Assembly (NCBI GenBank): GCA_041915365.1
Contig: JAYSBP010000008.1
Location: 46,534-110,533 of the forward strand
Direction of reading: 5' to 3'
DNA: 64,000 nt
Source: UBA6016 sp041915365
GTDB taxonomy: Bacteria > Campylobacterota > Campylobacteria > Campylobacterales > UBA6016
Shown: piece after piece, positions 55,159 to 64,000 of the stretch
Layout of the letters: every line of letters starts with the position of its first letter
Numbering within the stretch: position 1 is the first letter of the stretch
Notes under the pieces: generated by a model
Database searches by the model: none
The model's input: only the letters and a program-made list of their open reading frames with translations
What the model was told of the DNA's origin: nothing
Translations under genes and position numbers: made by a program

Positions 55159-56928
55159 ATGGAAGAGAGTAAATTTATTTTTTTGTTAGAGTCCGGAGAT
55201 CTGTTCTTGCGAGACGGACAGAGCAGGGAGGCTATATCTTGCTACAACAAAATGCTATCGACCAAACCAAGCGGAGACGCCCTATATAGAACGCTAAACA
55301 ATCTTGCGGTTGCGCACAAAAGGCTAGGGGAATACAATCAATCTATCGCCGTCCTCGGCAAAGCGATTTCCATCAATCCAAACTACCGTTCTTTTTATTC
55401 TAACGCCGCACAGGTACTAAAACTTCAAGGAGAGATGACAAAGGCGGCTCAGTGTCTACAAAAATCGATACAAATCGAAGAAACCCTTGTAGATTATATC
55501 TCCCTAATCGAGCTTTTAAAAGATATGAAACGCTATGACGATGCGCTCAAAGTGGCAAATATTATGCTCTTAAAATATAGTAACGAGTACGACGCCTTTT
55601 TGTCGGTCGGTAATCTATTGTCAAATACAAAGTCTTTTTCAAAAGCTATCGACTACTATCAAAAAGCGATACAAATCGACCCAAATAAAACACAAGCGTA
55701 CAATAATATAGGCGTAGCATACAAAGAGACTATGCAAGAGGCCAAAGCGCTAACGGCATACCAGAAGGCTTTGGAGCTAAATCCAAATGACGCTGCGGCG
55801 CACAATAATATTGGCAATCTACTTAGAAATATGAATGAGTTTGACTCAGCCATAGAGCATCTCAAAAAATCAATCACAATCAATCCGTCATACGCCGACG
55901 CATACAGTAATCTAGGCGCTGTATACAAAGAGGCAAAAGAGTATGAGAAAGCCTATGGATATTATGAGCAGGCCATAAAACTTAACCCAAAGCACACCAA
56001 TGCAAATTTTGACATGGCGTTAATAGAGCTATCCAGAGGCGAGTACGAGAGTGCATGGCCAAAGTATGAACATCGACTAAAGATGAATGAGCTTCTATCA
56101 AAAACATACAAATACAAAACGCCTATGTGGAGAGGTGAAGCCCTAGAAGGGAAGACAATCATCTTGCAAAATGAGCAAGGGTATGGTGACAATATTATGT
56201 TTATCCGTTATGTTCCAAAGTTTTTGGAGCTTGGAGCAAAAGTAATCATAAGAACCCGCCCAGAACTTGTGAGGTTATTTGAAAGTATTAAAGGTGTGTC
56301 TTTGGTATGCAGCGAAGAAGAGGAGGGGATACCTGAGCACGATTATTATCTACCAATCATGTCATCGGCACTTATGTTCAAAACAACTTTAAAAACTATA
56401 CCTAGCAATTTTCCCTACTTACGCTCTCTTGGAAAAAATGGTGACATAGGTCTCGATAATCAAAAAACAAATATCGGACTGGTTTGGAGTAGTAGCAGGA
56501 CAAATAAAGATTTTAAGAACAAATATATCGGCGTTGATAGTTACGCAGAGCTTTTGGATATATCCTCGGCAAATTATTTCTCCTTGCAAGTTGGTGAAGA
56601 TGCTATAAAAGCCGACAGTAATTTTGCTACAAAACTAATAGACCTCTCCAAAATTCTTACTGATTTTTCAGCTACGGCATCAGTTATCGATGCCTTGGAT
56701 ATCGTCATAACTACAGATACATCTGTGGCACACCTGTGTGGTGCTATAGGCAAAAAAGCTTATGTTTTAGTTCCGACTCCTGCCGACTGGCGCTGGATGC
56801 AAGATGGAGAATCTACGCCGTGGTATCCAAGCCTGAAGATATTTAGACAAACAAAAAGAGGAAGTTGGAGGGAGCCGATAAGAGCAATCAAAGAACAACT
56901 TTTGCAAAAGCTTAGCGTTCCAACTTAA
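55159..56928 (+). CDS. TPR protein with C-terminal glycosyltransferase-like domain
   Basis: 589 residues. About 8 tetratricopeptide units fill residues 5-295 (for example AYNNIGVAYKETMQEAKALT, AHNNIGNLLRNMNEFDSAIE, AYSNLGAVYKEAKEYEKAY). From about 310 follows a GT-B-like domain with WPKYEHRLKM, ILQNEQGYGDNIMFIRYVP and the closing TDTSVAHLCGAIGKKAYVLVP ... WRWMQDGESTPWYPS, a pattern common to TPR-linked glycosyltransferases related to GT9/GT41. No signal peptide: cytoplasmic. Likely glycosylates a protein before export; the giant RTX protein is the obvious candidate (inference). Its 3' end overlaps the convergent efflux gene by 17 bases. Confidence 0.82.
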   Translation: MEESKFIFLLESGDLFLRDGQSREAISCYNKMLSTKPSGDALYRTLNNLAVAHKRLGEYNQSIAVLGKAISINPNYRSFYSNAAQVLKLQGEMTKAAQCLQKSIQIEETLVDYISLIELLKDMKRYDDALKVANIMLLKYSNEYDAFLSVGNLLSNTKSFSKAIDYYQKAIQIDPNKTQAYNNIGVAYKETMQEAKALTAYQKALELNPNDAAAHNNIGNLLRNMNEFDSAIEHLKKSITINPSYADAYSNLGAVYKEAKEYEKAYGYYEQAIKLNPKHTNANFDMALIELSRGEYESAWPKYEHRLKMNELLSKTYKYKTPMWRGEALEGKTIILQNEQGYGDNIMFIRYVPKFLELGAKVIIRTRPELVRLFESIKGVSLVCSEEEEGIPEHDYYLPIMSSALMFKTTLKTIPSNFPYLRSLGKNGDIGLDNQKTNIGLVWSSSRTNKDFKNKYIGVDSYAELLDISSANYFSLQVGEDAIKADSNFATKLIDLSKILTDFSATASVIDALDIVITTDTSVAHLCGAIGKKAYVLVPTPADWRWMQDGESTPWYPSLKIFRQTKRGSWREPIRAIKEQLLQKLSVPT

Positions 56929-57784
56929 CACTAACCGAACACGTCATCCCTGCACTCATGGTAAAGTCCTTTGGCACTTCGTCTATATGAATTCTAACTG
57001 GAATTCTCTGCGCCAGACGAACCCACGTAAATACAGGGTTTACGTTTGCTAGTAGACGCTCTCCGGTAGTGTTGTCTCTGTCGATTATCGCAGTTGCGAT
57101 ACTCTCTATGTGACCCTTTATGACAAATTTTGTTCCTAGCGGCGTAATATCTACCTTGTCGCCTATATGCAGTAGCGATATTTTGTGCTCCTCAAAGTAT
57201 CCATTGACCCAAAACGAGTTTTTATTGACTAGGGCCATGCAGTTGCTCCCGACTTTGGCATAATCTCCATTTTTAAGAAGTAGATTTGAAATCCATCCAT
57301 CTTGCGGTGCTCGCACCTGCGTACGCTCGTAATTTAGTTTTGCCGTCTCCATATTGGCCATCGCCTCGCCATACTCTGCTTTTGCTACTGCCACAGCAAA
57401 AGAAGCGTCATCTTTTTCCTCTTTTGAGACCGAATCATCATCTATCGGCGCTCTTTTTGAGAGTTGATGTTTTTTCATCTCATACATGGCTTTTTTGGCC
57501 TCTGCGACAGCCTTTGCTTGCTCGTATTTGTCTATGTACCGTTTGTCGTCTATCTTAAAAAGCAGTTCTCCTTTTTTGACAAACTGATTGTCTTTGACGG
57601 CAATATCCGCAACTATCCCGTCCACGTCTGGGGCGACTAGTGTAATATCAGCTCTTATCCTCCCATCCCTCGTCCAAGGTGAGTTCATATAGTCATTCCA
57701 TAATGATACGCCAAGCACCACGGCTGCCGCTACAACCGCAAAAGTAAGCGAAAAACGTATTAAGTTAGTTAGTTTTTTATTCAT
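56912..57784 (-). CDS. Efflux membrane-fusion protein (AaeA/EmrA-like)
   Basis: 290 residues: one TM helix (about 9-28), then NSPWTRDGRIRADITLVAP and GIVADIAVKDNQFVKKGELLF, the signature of the p-hydroxybenzoic-acid efflux adaptor AaeA. A short coiled-coil and second lipoyl half (RTQVRAPQDGWISNLLLKNG) follow. Works with the FUSC transporter encoded upstream. Last gene of a four-gene minus-strand operon; converges on the TPR-glycosyltransferase gene with a 17-base overlap. Confidence 0.9.
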   Translation of the reverse strand: MNKKLTNLIRFSLTFAVVAAAVVLGVSLWNDYMNSPWTRDGRIRADITLVAPDVDGIVADIAVKDNQFVKKGELLFKIDDKRYIDKYEQAKAVAEAKKAMYEMKKHQLSKRAPIDDDSVSKEEKDDASFAVAVAKAEYGEAMANMETAKLNYERTQVRAPQDGWISNLLLKNGDYAKVGSNCMALVNKNSFWVNGYFEEHKISLLHIGDKVDITPLGTKFVIKGHIESIATAIIDRDNTTGERLLANVNPVFTWVRLAQRIPVRIHIDEVPKDFTMSAGMTCSVSVKLER

Positions 57785-57794
57785 TTTTTTCTCT

Positions 57795-57995
57795 TTAACT
57801 GTAAATTAATATGCAAGGGAGTGCAAAAAGGCAAACAAATATCGCTATCCTAAAAAGCCCCGGATGCCAAACAAATCCATACACTCCGAGTGTAGACAAA
57901 ATACGATTTACCAAAATTTGCAACACAAGCACAACGACAAAAATCGGTAGCAAGGTCGGCATTTGGATACCGAACAAAACAATATCAGGCGGCAT
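57795..57995 (-). CDS. DUF1656 / AaeX-like small membrane protein
   Basis: 66 residues, two TM helices (TLLPIFVVVLVLQILVNRIL and FRIAIFVCLFALPCILIY), with the DUF1656 features PPDIVLFG at the start and WHPGLF between helices. Always found between AaeA- and AaeB-type genes, as here. The ATG at 57995 has GGGAGAAG upstream; a longer frame reaching 58112 lies inside the transporter gene and is rejected. Overlaps the end of the FUSC gene by 11 bases. Confidence 0.85.
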   Translation of the reverse strand: MPPDIVLFGIQMPTLLPIFVVVLVLQILVNRILSTLGVYGFVWHPGLFRIAIFVCLFALPCILIYS

Positions 57996-60084
57996 AAGCT
58001 TCTCCCGTATGAGGTATAGAGTTTGGCATTTTTGCCACGGTTTTAATGATTGATATTTGTGAAAGCAAGTCGTTTGATTGGCTGAGCTCGCCTTGTTTGA
58101 TTGCAAACTCAAATGCGTTTAGGCTGTTTAACAGCGATTGAATTGTTATTTCTGACGGTTTTTCAAAAGCGGCTTGCAGGGTTTTTAGTAGCTTATCAAA
58201 CTCGGCTTGTAGTTTTTTATTATCGGGTAGCTCTAGCTCTTTTTTGATTTTTATTGCTGACTGACCTATCTCTAGCGTAGTAAGTAGCCATTGAAAGATT
58301 GGGCTTCCTGTCGTCAGGTCTATTTTGCCGTGCGTTGAAAACTGCTGCAACAAGTCCCTGGCGGCGCTCTCCATTTTGACACGCTCCAATTTGCCATCTC
58401 CTGAGCATATTGAAGATATTAGGTTTGATAGAGCTTTAGCCACTCTTTGATTGGCGAACATCACGACAAAATACTGGCTAATGATGTATGATGCAGCGGC
58501 TAGTATAAGCCCTATTATCGAGGCTAGCCCTTTTTCCACAAACACCGTCGGAGCTATTGCGTATGATGAGTCTAGCGCCCCGAGAGTCAAAAACATATAT
58601 GTAAAACCGAGAGCAAAACCAGTCCATTTTGGCATGGTGACAAGCCAAGCTGCAAAAGCCAACACTGGTGCTATGACGATGGCGAGGGTGAGAATATCGG
58701 AAGTAAAGGCTGGAATGATATAAAAATCCCACAATCCAACAACGCCAAATGCAATCAAAGCGCCATTAACAAAGCTTTTTATAATGGCTGTCGGGTTTGG
58801 CAAAGTACCGAATAATATCCCGCTAATAACAGCCATAGTGATGGCCTGAACGGCAAATGGCCAAGTGGTATATATCCAAAACACGAAAGAGAAGACGATA
58901 AGTCCAAAACCCCTAAGTATCGATATGGCGACAAGAATCGTATCGGCGTGCGTGGAGAATTCTATATTTGATTTTATGTGTTTTGTCCCTTTTTTTGAGT
59001 CTCTTATTTTTACTAGCGACAAAAACGTAGACAAATACGCTTTAAGCTCCCTAATCAATCTAATAAGAAGGGCGGATGTCGCAAAAAATAGATCTTCACT
59101 CTCTTTGTCTTGCAGTTTTGATTTTATATTTGCAAGCTCGGTTGACGCTTCCACACCCAGCCTGCCTAGCTGTTTTATCAGCAGCTCCAAATCAGCCTCG
59201 CTGCTTTTTTTATCATTAGCCAAAAACAAATCCGTTACGGCAAATATATATTTTTTTATCCCCTCAAACGCAAAACCGTCAAGCTTTATTTGTGCGTTTG
59301 ATATACAATTTTTGAGAGAGAATAGGGTGGTGGATAAGTGCATAAACTCGTTGTTGAGGTGCTGATAATGAAGCCTCTCTACATTATCACCCTTGCTCTC
59401 GAATGCGCTATTTGCACGGATGGAGTCGAGGCCTATAACGCCGCTAAAAAAGCTTTGGCCGAGGGTGTTCGCTTCACCGTGTTCCAAAATAGTCTGAGGG
59501 TTTGAAAATGAAGATACCAAAGATGTAAATCTTTTTAGCTCACTGCCGAATAAGCCGTCCGAGAGGTGCGTAGGAAATATGGCGTCGCTTACTATGGTGG
59601 CACACATTATCCCTACAAAAACTTCCGAAAACCTTGATACCGCTATATCAAAAACTTCAAGCGGCGTATCTATGGCGGGCAGGGCAACTATAGCCACCGT
59701 GTACCCGGCCAAAATAAAGCCGTAAGCCTGAAAGTTTCTATACTTGACGCTAGCGCCAGCGCAAATTCCTATCCATATAGAGAAAAAAGCGATAAACCAC
59801 AAAGGGTCTTGTGAGAAAGTACCTATCAACACCAAAGAAACTATCGCCCCGATGGATGTCGCAATAATCCTATAAAAGCTTTTTGAAAGAACCAGCCCAC
59901 TTTTTGGCTGCATAACGATAAACACCGTAAAGAGAGCCGTTCTGGGGTCTGGGAGATTGAGATACATCGACATATAAAGAGCTAATATTCCGGCGCCCAC
60001 CGTTTTTGCGACAAAAATCAAAACAGCGGCGTCGCTACTAAGCCAATTTTTGAAAGAGGCTTTAAAAATATCTGTATAAGCCAT
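57985..60084 (-). CDS. FUSC-family aromatic acid exporter (AaeB-like)
   Basis: 699 residues in two halves, each with a bundle of TM helices (N-terminal about 15-170, C-terminal about 385-530) and a cytoplasmic region, the layout of the fusaric-acid-resistance/AaeB family. The segment LPDPRTALFTVFIVMQPKSGLVLSKS and the second-half WPFAVQAITMAVISG are typical. Exports aromatic carboxylic acids with an AaeA-like adaptor. Start overlaps the OMF stop by one base. Substrate cannot be read from sequence. Confidence 0.88.
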   Translation of the reverse strand: MAYTDIFKASFKNWLSSDAAVLIFVAKTVGAGILALYMSMYLNLPDPRTALFTVFIVMQPKSGLVLSKSFYRIIATSIGAIVSLVLIGTFSQDPLWFIAFFSIWIGICAGASVKYRNFQAYGFILAGYTVAIVALPAIDTPLEVFDIAVSRFSEVFVGIMCATIVSDAIFPTHLSDGLFGSELKRFTSLVSSFSNPQTILEHGEANTLGQSFFSGVIGLDSIRANSAFESKGDNVERLHYQHLNNEFMHLSTTLFSLKNCISNAQIKLDGFAFEGIKKYIFAVTDLFLANDKKSSEADLELLIKQLGRLGVEASTELANIKSKLQDKESEDLFFATSALLIRLIRELKAYLSTFLSLVKIRDSKKGTKHIKSNIEFSTHADTILVAISILRGFGLIVFSFVFWIYTTWPFAVQAITMAVISGILFGTLPNPTAIIKSFVNGALIAFGVVGLWDFYIIPAFTSDILTLAIVIAPVLAFAAWLVTMPKWTGFALGFTYMFLTLGALDSSYAIAPTVFVEKGLASIIGLILAAASYIISQYFVVMFANQRVAKALSNLISSICSGDGKLERVKMESAARDLLQQFSTHGKIDLTTGSPIFQWLLTTLEIGQSAIKIKKELELPDNKKLQAEFDKLLKTLQAAFEKPSEITIQSLLNSLNAFEFAIKQGELSQSNDLLSQISIIKTVAKMPNSIPHTGEAYAA

Positions 60085-61538
60085 TATTTTTTTGACTTCT
60101 CTTCTGTATAGCCGCCGCCAACGGCTTTGATGAGAGATAGACGGAGCAGGGCGGTTGTTTCTTGTGCCGATAGTTCACTCATATTTGCGTTTAGCGTGTT
60201 TATTTTTGCGCCCAAATGTCCTATTTTACTCTCTAGCCCCGCTTTTAACCTGCTATTTGCTATTTTTTCTAGCTCTTTTGTATCGTAAACCTCTTTTTTT
60301 ACGATTTCGTTCTCGCTCTCGGCAAGTTTTATTTTCTTCAAAATCCCAACTATTTCATTGGCGGCGCTTATCACTAAAGCGTTGTATTCATAAACTGCGG
60401 CGTTATAGTCACTAACGCTATCTTTTAGCTCGCTATCCCGCTTTCCCCAGTCAAATATCGGGAGTGAGATTGCGGATTGTATTTTTGGGGCGTACGACGA
60501 CGCATCCAAGAATTTAGTAAAATCAAGTGAATTTACCCCCAAAAAAGCGGAAAGATTTATATTTGGATAGTAGCTTGTCTTTTGTATTTCTATTTTGTCG
60601 GCTTTTGCCAACACTATCCCTTTTTGCGTAGAAATATCCGGTCTATGCGACAAAATATCCAAATATATCTCTTTTGGTAGTGGCAAAGCGTTGTTTACAT
60701 TTATGTTTGGCTTACTCATTTTGTCGGCGTATGATGGGTGCTCGCCTATAAGGATACAAATCATCTCTTTTTTGGCGACAACATCACGTTTGATAGCGGA
60801 GACTGCGGCAGAGAGCTTTGATAGCGTTATTCTTAGCTCAATACTTTCTTTTGAATTTGCAAGACCACGTTTGTATTTTGTGTTGATTGCTGATAGCTGC
60901 TCCAATACAAGCTTGCTCTCTTCATCCAAAATAGCAATTCTTTTCTCGTCGAAATCCCAAGATACATACAAAGAACAAACGGCATTTGTCAAAGCTAGTT
61001 TTGCAGCCTCAAGCGAAGCTTTTTTTGATAGGGCGATATTTTGGCCCATAGAAATCTCAAAATCTTTTTTGTGCCAAAAGTCAAATTCATACCCTATGCT
61101 AGCCCCAGCTTGGTATCTGGAGTAATAACCGCCGCCAAAAGGTGGGGGCAAAAAGTCATTTGGGCTAAATCTCTCTCTTGATATTGCACTAAGAGCGTAA
61201 TACTGTGGCATTGCATTTGCTTTTGCGGTATCTATGGCTACGGATGCTTGTTTGTATCTCTCTTCTACGCTTTTGATAGTAGGGGAGGCTAATAACGCTT
61301 TTTTTAGCATTGCGTTTAGCTGTTCATCGCCATACACTTTCCACCAATCTTTGGCAAGAGAGCCTTTTTGGTTTGTTTTGTCTGGCATATTGGCCGCTAC
61401 GTCATTTTTGATGTCGTATTGGTTTATCGCATTTACTTTATCTATTTTTGGCACGCAACCGTCAAATAGTAATGGAATGAGAGAAAGCGAAAAAGCTAGT
61501 TTGAGATAATTATATTTTATTGGTTTATAAGAGCGCAC
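60084..61538 (-). CDS. Outer-membrane efflux lipoprotein (NodT family)
   Basis: 484 residues. Signal peptide with lipobox LFDGC (cysteine about 28), then the NodT/OprM pattern (WWKVYGDEQLNAMLKKALLASPTIKS, ANAMPQYYALSAISRERFS, LPLPKEIYLDILSHRPDISTQKG). Two OEP domains form the TolC-like channel for the FUSC/AaeA pump. First gene of the efflux operon. Distinct from the T1SS channel at 53443: this one is acylated and of the RND/FUSC-associated branch. Confidence 0.9.
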   Translation of the reverse strand: MRSYKPIKYNYLKLAFSLSLIPLLFDGCVPKIDKVNAINQYDIKNDVAANMPDKTNQKGSLAKDWWKVYGDEQLNAMLKKALLASPTIKSVEERYKQASVAIDTAKANAMPQYYALSAISRERFSPNDFLPPPFGGGYYSRYQAGASIGYEFDFWHKKDFEISMGQNIALSKKASLEAAKLALTNAVCSLYVSWDFDEKRIAILDEESKLVLEQLSAINTKYKRGLANSKESIELRITLSKLSAAVSAIKRDVVAKKEMICILIGEHPSYADKMSKPNINVNNALPLPKEIYLDILSHRPDISTQKGIVLAKADKIEIQKTSYYPNINLSAFLGVNSLDFTKFLDASSYAPKIQSAISLPIFDWGKRDSELKDSVSDYNAAVYEYNALVISAANEIVGILKKIKLAESENEIVKKEVYDTKELEKIANSRLKAGLESKIGHLGAKINTLNANMSELSAQETTALLRLSLIKAVGGGYTEEKSKK

Positions 61539-61611
61539 AATTTTACTTCCGATTTTTTGTGCAGAATTCTATATAAATCTATTTTTTTATGCTTTATCTA
61601 TATGTGCAAAA

Positions 61612-61651
61612 TTATTATTCAAAATATGCTTTATTATTCTTCAAAATATTC
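61612..61651. repeat. Imperfect tandem repeat upstream of the efflux operon
   Basis: TTATTATTC-AAAATATGC at 61612-61629 is followed by TTATTATTCTTCAAAATATTC at 61631-61651. It lies in the 156-base gap between the efflux operon (start 61538) and the kinase gene (stop 61695), both on the minus strand, and so upstream of the efflux promoter. Possible operator or just AT-rich drift. Confidence 0.4.
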
Positions 61652-61694
61652 TTTTATATTTTGGTTAACATAATGTATATTCTCTTTAAAAAAT

Positions 61695-63665
61695 CTACTC
61701 TTGAAATAATGGGACTTTGATAGTAAATATTGCACCTTCCTCATTGTTTCTGACGCTCAATACACCGCCCATATTCGTCTCAACTATGGCCTTACTCATA
61801 TAAAGTCCGATACCTGTACCTTTACCCTCTGGCTTTGTTGTAAAATACGGCTCAAATATCCTATCCATAATGTCTTCCGATATACCACCGGCATTATCAG
61901 CAATTTCTATAATCCCGTATTTTGTATCTTTGTTAATTGTTATTTGCAGATGTCTTCTAACGGTATTTGGCAATAAATCAAGAGCATCTTTTGCATTTGC
62001 GACTATATTCAATATTGCCTGACTTAGTTCGTTTGGATAGCCGCTTACTACTGGATTATCTATTGTATTCATCGTTAGTTCTATACCATGTGCTTTTAGC
62101 ATATCCATCACAAGCGCCACGCTATTTTGCGTATGGGGCAATAGATAAAACTCTTTTAAAGTCTTGTCGCTTCTAAAAAAGTTTCTAAAATCATCTATGG
62201 TTTTTGACATAAAATAGACTTGTTCCATCGCCTTTTTTGCGAAGTCGTCGGCATATTCTTGTGTAGCTTCACCGTTTTCAAATGAATACGGGACATCTTG
62301 AATCAAGATACCGAGGAGGTTTAGCGGCTGTCTCCATTGGTGAGCTATCGCCCCCATCATCTCGCCCATCGCAGCCATCCTACTTTGGGCTATAAGTAGC
62401 TTTTCCGACTCTTTTTGCTTGTTTTCTAGCTGTCTAATCGTCGAAATATCAGTTATTGAAAAGATGTAATTAGATAAACCGTTCACTCCATTGAAACACG
62501 TACTACTAACGAGTAAGTTTAGCTTTTTATTTTTATTTTTTGTGGTGATTGCCACCTCATATTGCACCGTATTATTCAGCGTGTCGATATCGTCAAATTG
62601 CCCATAACACCCTTGTCCATGGAGACTCGCTATTACATTACTTAGTCTGTCTTGTGCATCAAAGCGATCGCTTTCACTAAGCACATCTGTGTATAGTCTA
62701 CCGATAACTTCGCTTTTTTCGGCAACATCGTGTAACGACAAAAACTGCCTATTTGCATCAATCACTCTAAGTTCGCTATCAAGTATTAAAAGCCCAGTTC
62801 CGAATAATTCGAAAATACTGCCAAAAGCGACTTCTTTTGCAATTCTTTTTTGCGTCTCAAGTTTGACCATTTCCACTAGTTGCGTATTCAGTATTTTTAG
62901 TTTTTCTTGATGTTCGGCTATTTCATCTTCCATCGCCTTTCTGTGGCTTATGTCGGAATATGTCCCCATTGATAATACAGGGGTCTTATTTTTGTCGTAT
63001 TTTAGGATCTTTCCCCTACCCTCTACCCACAACCATGAACCGTCACACTTTTTTACTCTAAACTCTATGATAAAGCTATCATCTTCGGCAAGCTGATTTT
63101 TCAGCTCTTCATCCACCCTTTCTATATCCATAGGATGTACGGTAGAGCGCCAACTTGTCTTATTGCTCTTTCCCGCAAAATCACTGCACCCCAACATATC
63201 GAACGTCAGATTATCCCACTCCATAACGTCGCTCATCATATCCCAACGCCATCCGGATATGTGATTTGCATATAGCGTTGATACTATGGCGCCGTGCGTA
63301 TCGTGTTCTGATGTTTTACTAATATTTTTCATAAAAGCGCATACATACAATCGCCCATCCATAGATACAGGCCTAGACACAACCTCAAATCTAACTATAA
63401 GATTAGCCTTTGTCCTATGCGTGGCGATAAAGATACACTCACCGTCACGCTTTATCATCTCAAGTCTTGTGGCTATATCTTTGGCGCTTTCCCAAATCTC
63501 AAAATCAGAAATCTTTTTGCCCAAAATTTCATCTTCGCTATATCCGGTAGTAGCACAATATGCTTTATTTACATCAACCACTACTCCGGTTTCGGCCTCT
63601 ACCATCCAAAAAGCACCAAGGGTTTCATTGACAATCTGTCGATAGTCTACCGCAGTTTTTACCAT
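61695..63665 (-). CDS. Soluble PAS-PAS-PAS sensor histidine kinase
   Basis: 656 residues, no membrane helix. PAS domains at about 10-120 (GAFWMVEAETGVVVDVNKAY, TGYSEDEILGKKISD), 135-250 (PAC segment FRVKKCDGSWLWVEGRGK) and 285-405 (GTGLLILDSELRVIDANRQF). HisKA carries H442 in GAIAHQWRQPLNLLGI, a form frequent in Campylobacterota, followed by HATPase_c (ILNIVANAKDAL, IADNAGGI, GKGTGIGLYMSKAIVE). No receiver domain, so a separate response regulator is needed; none is in the window. Follows the small gene upstream by 17 bases. Signal unknown, possibly redox or a small ligand. Confidence 0.9.
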   Translation of the reverse strand: MVKTAVDYRQIVNETLGAFWMVEAETGVVVDVNKAYCATTGYSEDEILGKKISDFEIWESAKDIATRLEMIKRDGECIFIATHRTKANLIVRFEVVSRPVSMDGRLYVCAFMKNISKTSEHDTHGAIVSTLYANHISGWRWDMMSDVMEWDNLTFDMLGCSDFAGKSNKTSWRSTVHPMDIERVDEELKNQLAEDDSFIIEFRVKKCDGSWLWVEGRGKILKYDKNKTPVLSMGTYSDISHRKAMEDEIAEHQEKLKILNTQLVEMVKLETQKRIAKEVAFGSIFELFGTGLLILDSELRVIDANRQFLSLHDVAEKSEVIGRLYTDVLSESDRFDAQDRLSNVIASLHGQGCYGQFDDIDTLNNTVQYEVAITTKNKNKKLNLLVSSTCFNGVNGLSNYIFSITDISTIRQLENKQKESEKLLIAQSRMAAMGEMMGAIAHQWRQPLNLLGILIQDVPYSFENGEATQEYADDFAKKAMEQVYFMSKTIDDFRNFFRSDKTLKEFYLLPHTQNSVALVMDMLKAHGIELTMNTIDNPVVSGYPNELSQAILNIVANAKDALDLLPNTVRRHLQITINKDTKYGIIEIADNAGGISEDIMDRIFEPYFTTKPEGKGTGIGLYMSKAIVETNMGGVLSVRNNEEGAIFTIKVPLFQE

Positions 63666-63682
63666 TTAATTGCCGCCAAATA

Positions 63683-63967
63683 TCAAAATAATTCTAGGTC
63701 GTTTTCATCGTCTATGGCCAGCTTGCTCTGGGAGTCGAAAAGCTGAGCTTGGATACAAGAACTCATTAAAGAACTATCAAGATAGTGTATATCTAGCGTA
63801 TTTTGCTCAACAAATATAGTTGTTCTCCAACTTACAAGGTCAAGCTTGATGTTTTCAATATAAGGCATAACCTTGCTCCATCTAACATCCTGTAAACCGC
63901 CACCACTTGTCAAGACACTTTTTTCAGAATTTATCTTCATATTCAAATCTGCCACATTACGCAACAT
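63683..63967 (-). CDS. Small cytosolic protein upstream of the PAS kinase, unknown
   Basis: 94 residues, no signal or membrane segment. GAGG lies six bases before the ATG. The sequence is soluble and mixed alpha/beta in appearance with an acidic tail (IDDENDLELF). No family recognised. It lies 17 bases before the kinase gene and its first codons overlap the end of another frame coming from beyond the window edge, so it is an internal operon gene and may take part in the same signalling route. Confidence 0.55.
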   Translation of the reverse strand: MLRNVADLNMKINSEKSVLTSGGGLQDVRWSKVMPYIENIKLDLVSWRTTIFVEQNTLDIHYLDSSLMSSCIQAQLFDSQSKLAIDDENDLELF

Positions 63968-64000
63968 TTTTAACCTCTTTTCTCATCCCCTCAAGATAAA
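63957..64000 (-). CDS. 3' end of a gene cut by the window edge
   Basis: The last 44 bases read on the minus strand as YLEGMRKEVKNVA followed by TAA at 63957-63959. This overlaps the ATG of the 94-residue gene by eleven bases (ATGTTGCGTAA), an arrangement typical of coupled genes. Too short to name. Confidence 0.4.
   Translation of the reverse strand, partial: YLEGMRKEVKNVA

Noticed and set aside
57996..58112. N-terminal extension of the DUF1656 protein
   Set aside because: It lies wholly within the FUSC gene in another frame; the family starts at MPPDIVLFG, where a good ribosome site is present.

Overview
The window looks like a chromosomal segment of a free-living, flagellated, sulfur-oxidising member of the Campylobacterota (Epsilonproteobacteria). 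Three things point there. The block HIT protein-pheS-pheT-aroA-ispH-rpsA-(small TM protein)-serA has the gene order known from Helicobacter pylori (HP0404-HP0397). The histidine kinase has the AHQWRQPL-type H-box common in this phylum. The flagellin-like FlgL is very long and preceded by a sigma-54 promoter of the GGAAC-N5-TTGCT type. Genus cannot be fixed from sequence reading alone. Several genes start with TTG (purL, the hybrid kinase, pheS, the TolC-like gene). I saw no rRNA, CRISPR array, insertion sequence or prophage; one tRNA gene (Leu, CAA) is present. 

Layout. 1-18.7 kb is housekeeping: ppsA (minus), purL, purH, a soluble hybrid kinase, osmC-like, a HIT protein with an altered histidine triad (minus), then the pheS-to-serA block. 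18.7-26.7 kb is on the minus strand: an unknown protein, an M3 oligopeptidase, a CetB/Aer-like PAS protein, ftsK (possible ATT start) and a 931-residue flgL. 26.8-29.2 kb has tRNA-Leu and a minus-strand soxF(fccB)-soxY-soxZ operon ending in a bidirectional terminator. 29.5-32 kb has a secreted ankyrin protein and a divergent two-TM unknown. 

32.0-56.9 kb is the most unusual part: a type I secretion locus built around a 4206-residue RTX protein. Directly behind the RTX gene come the ABC exporter, an FkbM methyltransferase, the HlyD-type adaptor and a membrane-anchored periplasmic sensor-like protein without an output domain, closed by a terminator. After a lipoprotein on the other strand, a second operon encodes a MotA/TolQ/ExbB-like protein with a very long C-terminal tail, a MotB/OmpA-like partner with an aspartate at the start of its TM helix, the TolC-like outer-membrane protein, an 87-residue secreted protein and a TPR-glycosyltransferase. 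The two operons have closely similar upstream regions (about 31999-32060 and 50455-50527), which I read as evidence of co-regulation. Taken together this suggests a giant calcium-binding surface protein that is exported by a T1SS, possibly glycosylated and methylated, with a proton-driven rotary-motor-like pair as part of the machine. The motor's role and the protein modification are inferences, not shown by sequence. 

56.9-61.5 kb is an Aae-type aromatic-acid efflux operon (OMF lipoprotein, FUSC transporter, DUF1656, membrane-fusion protein; minus strand). 61.7-64.0 kb holds a three-PAS sensor histidine kinase, a small unknown upstream of it and the end of a further gene cut by the window edge.
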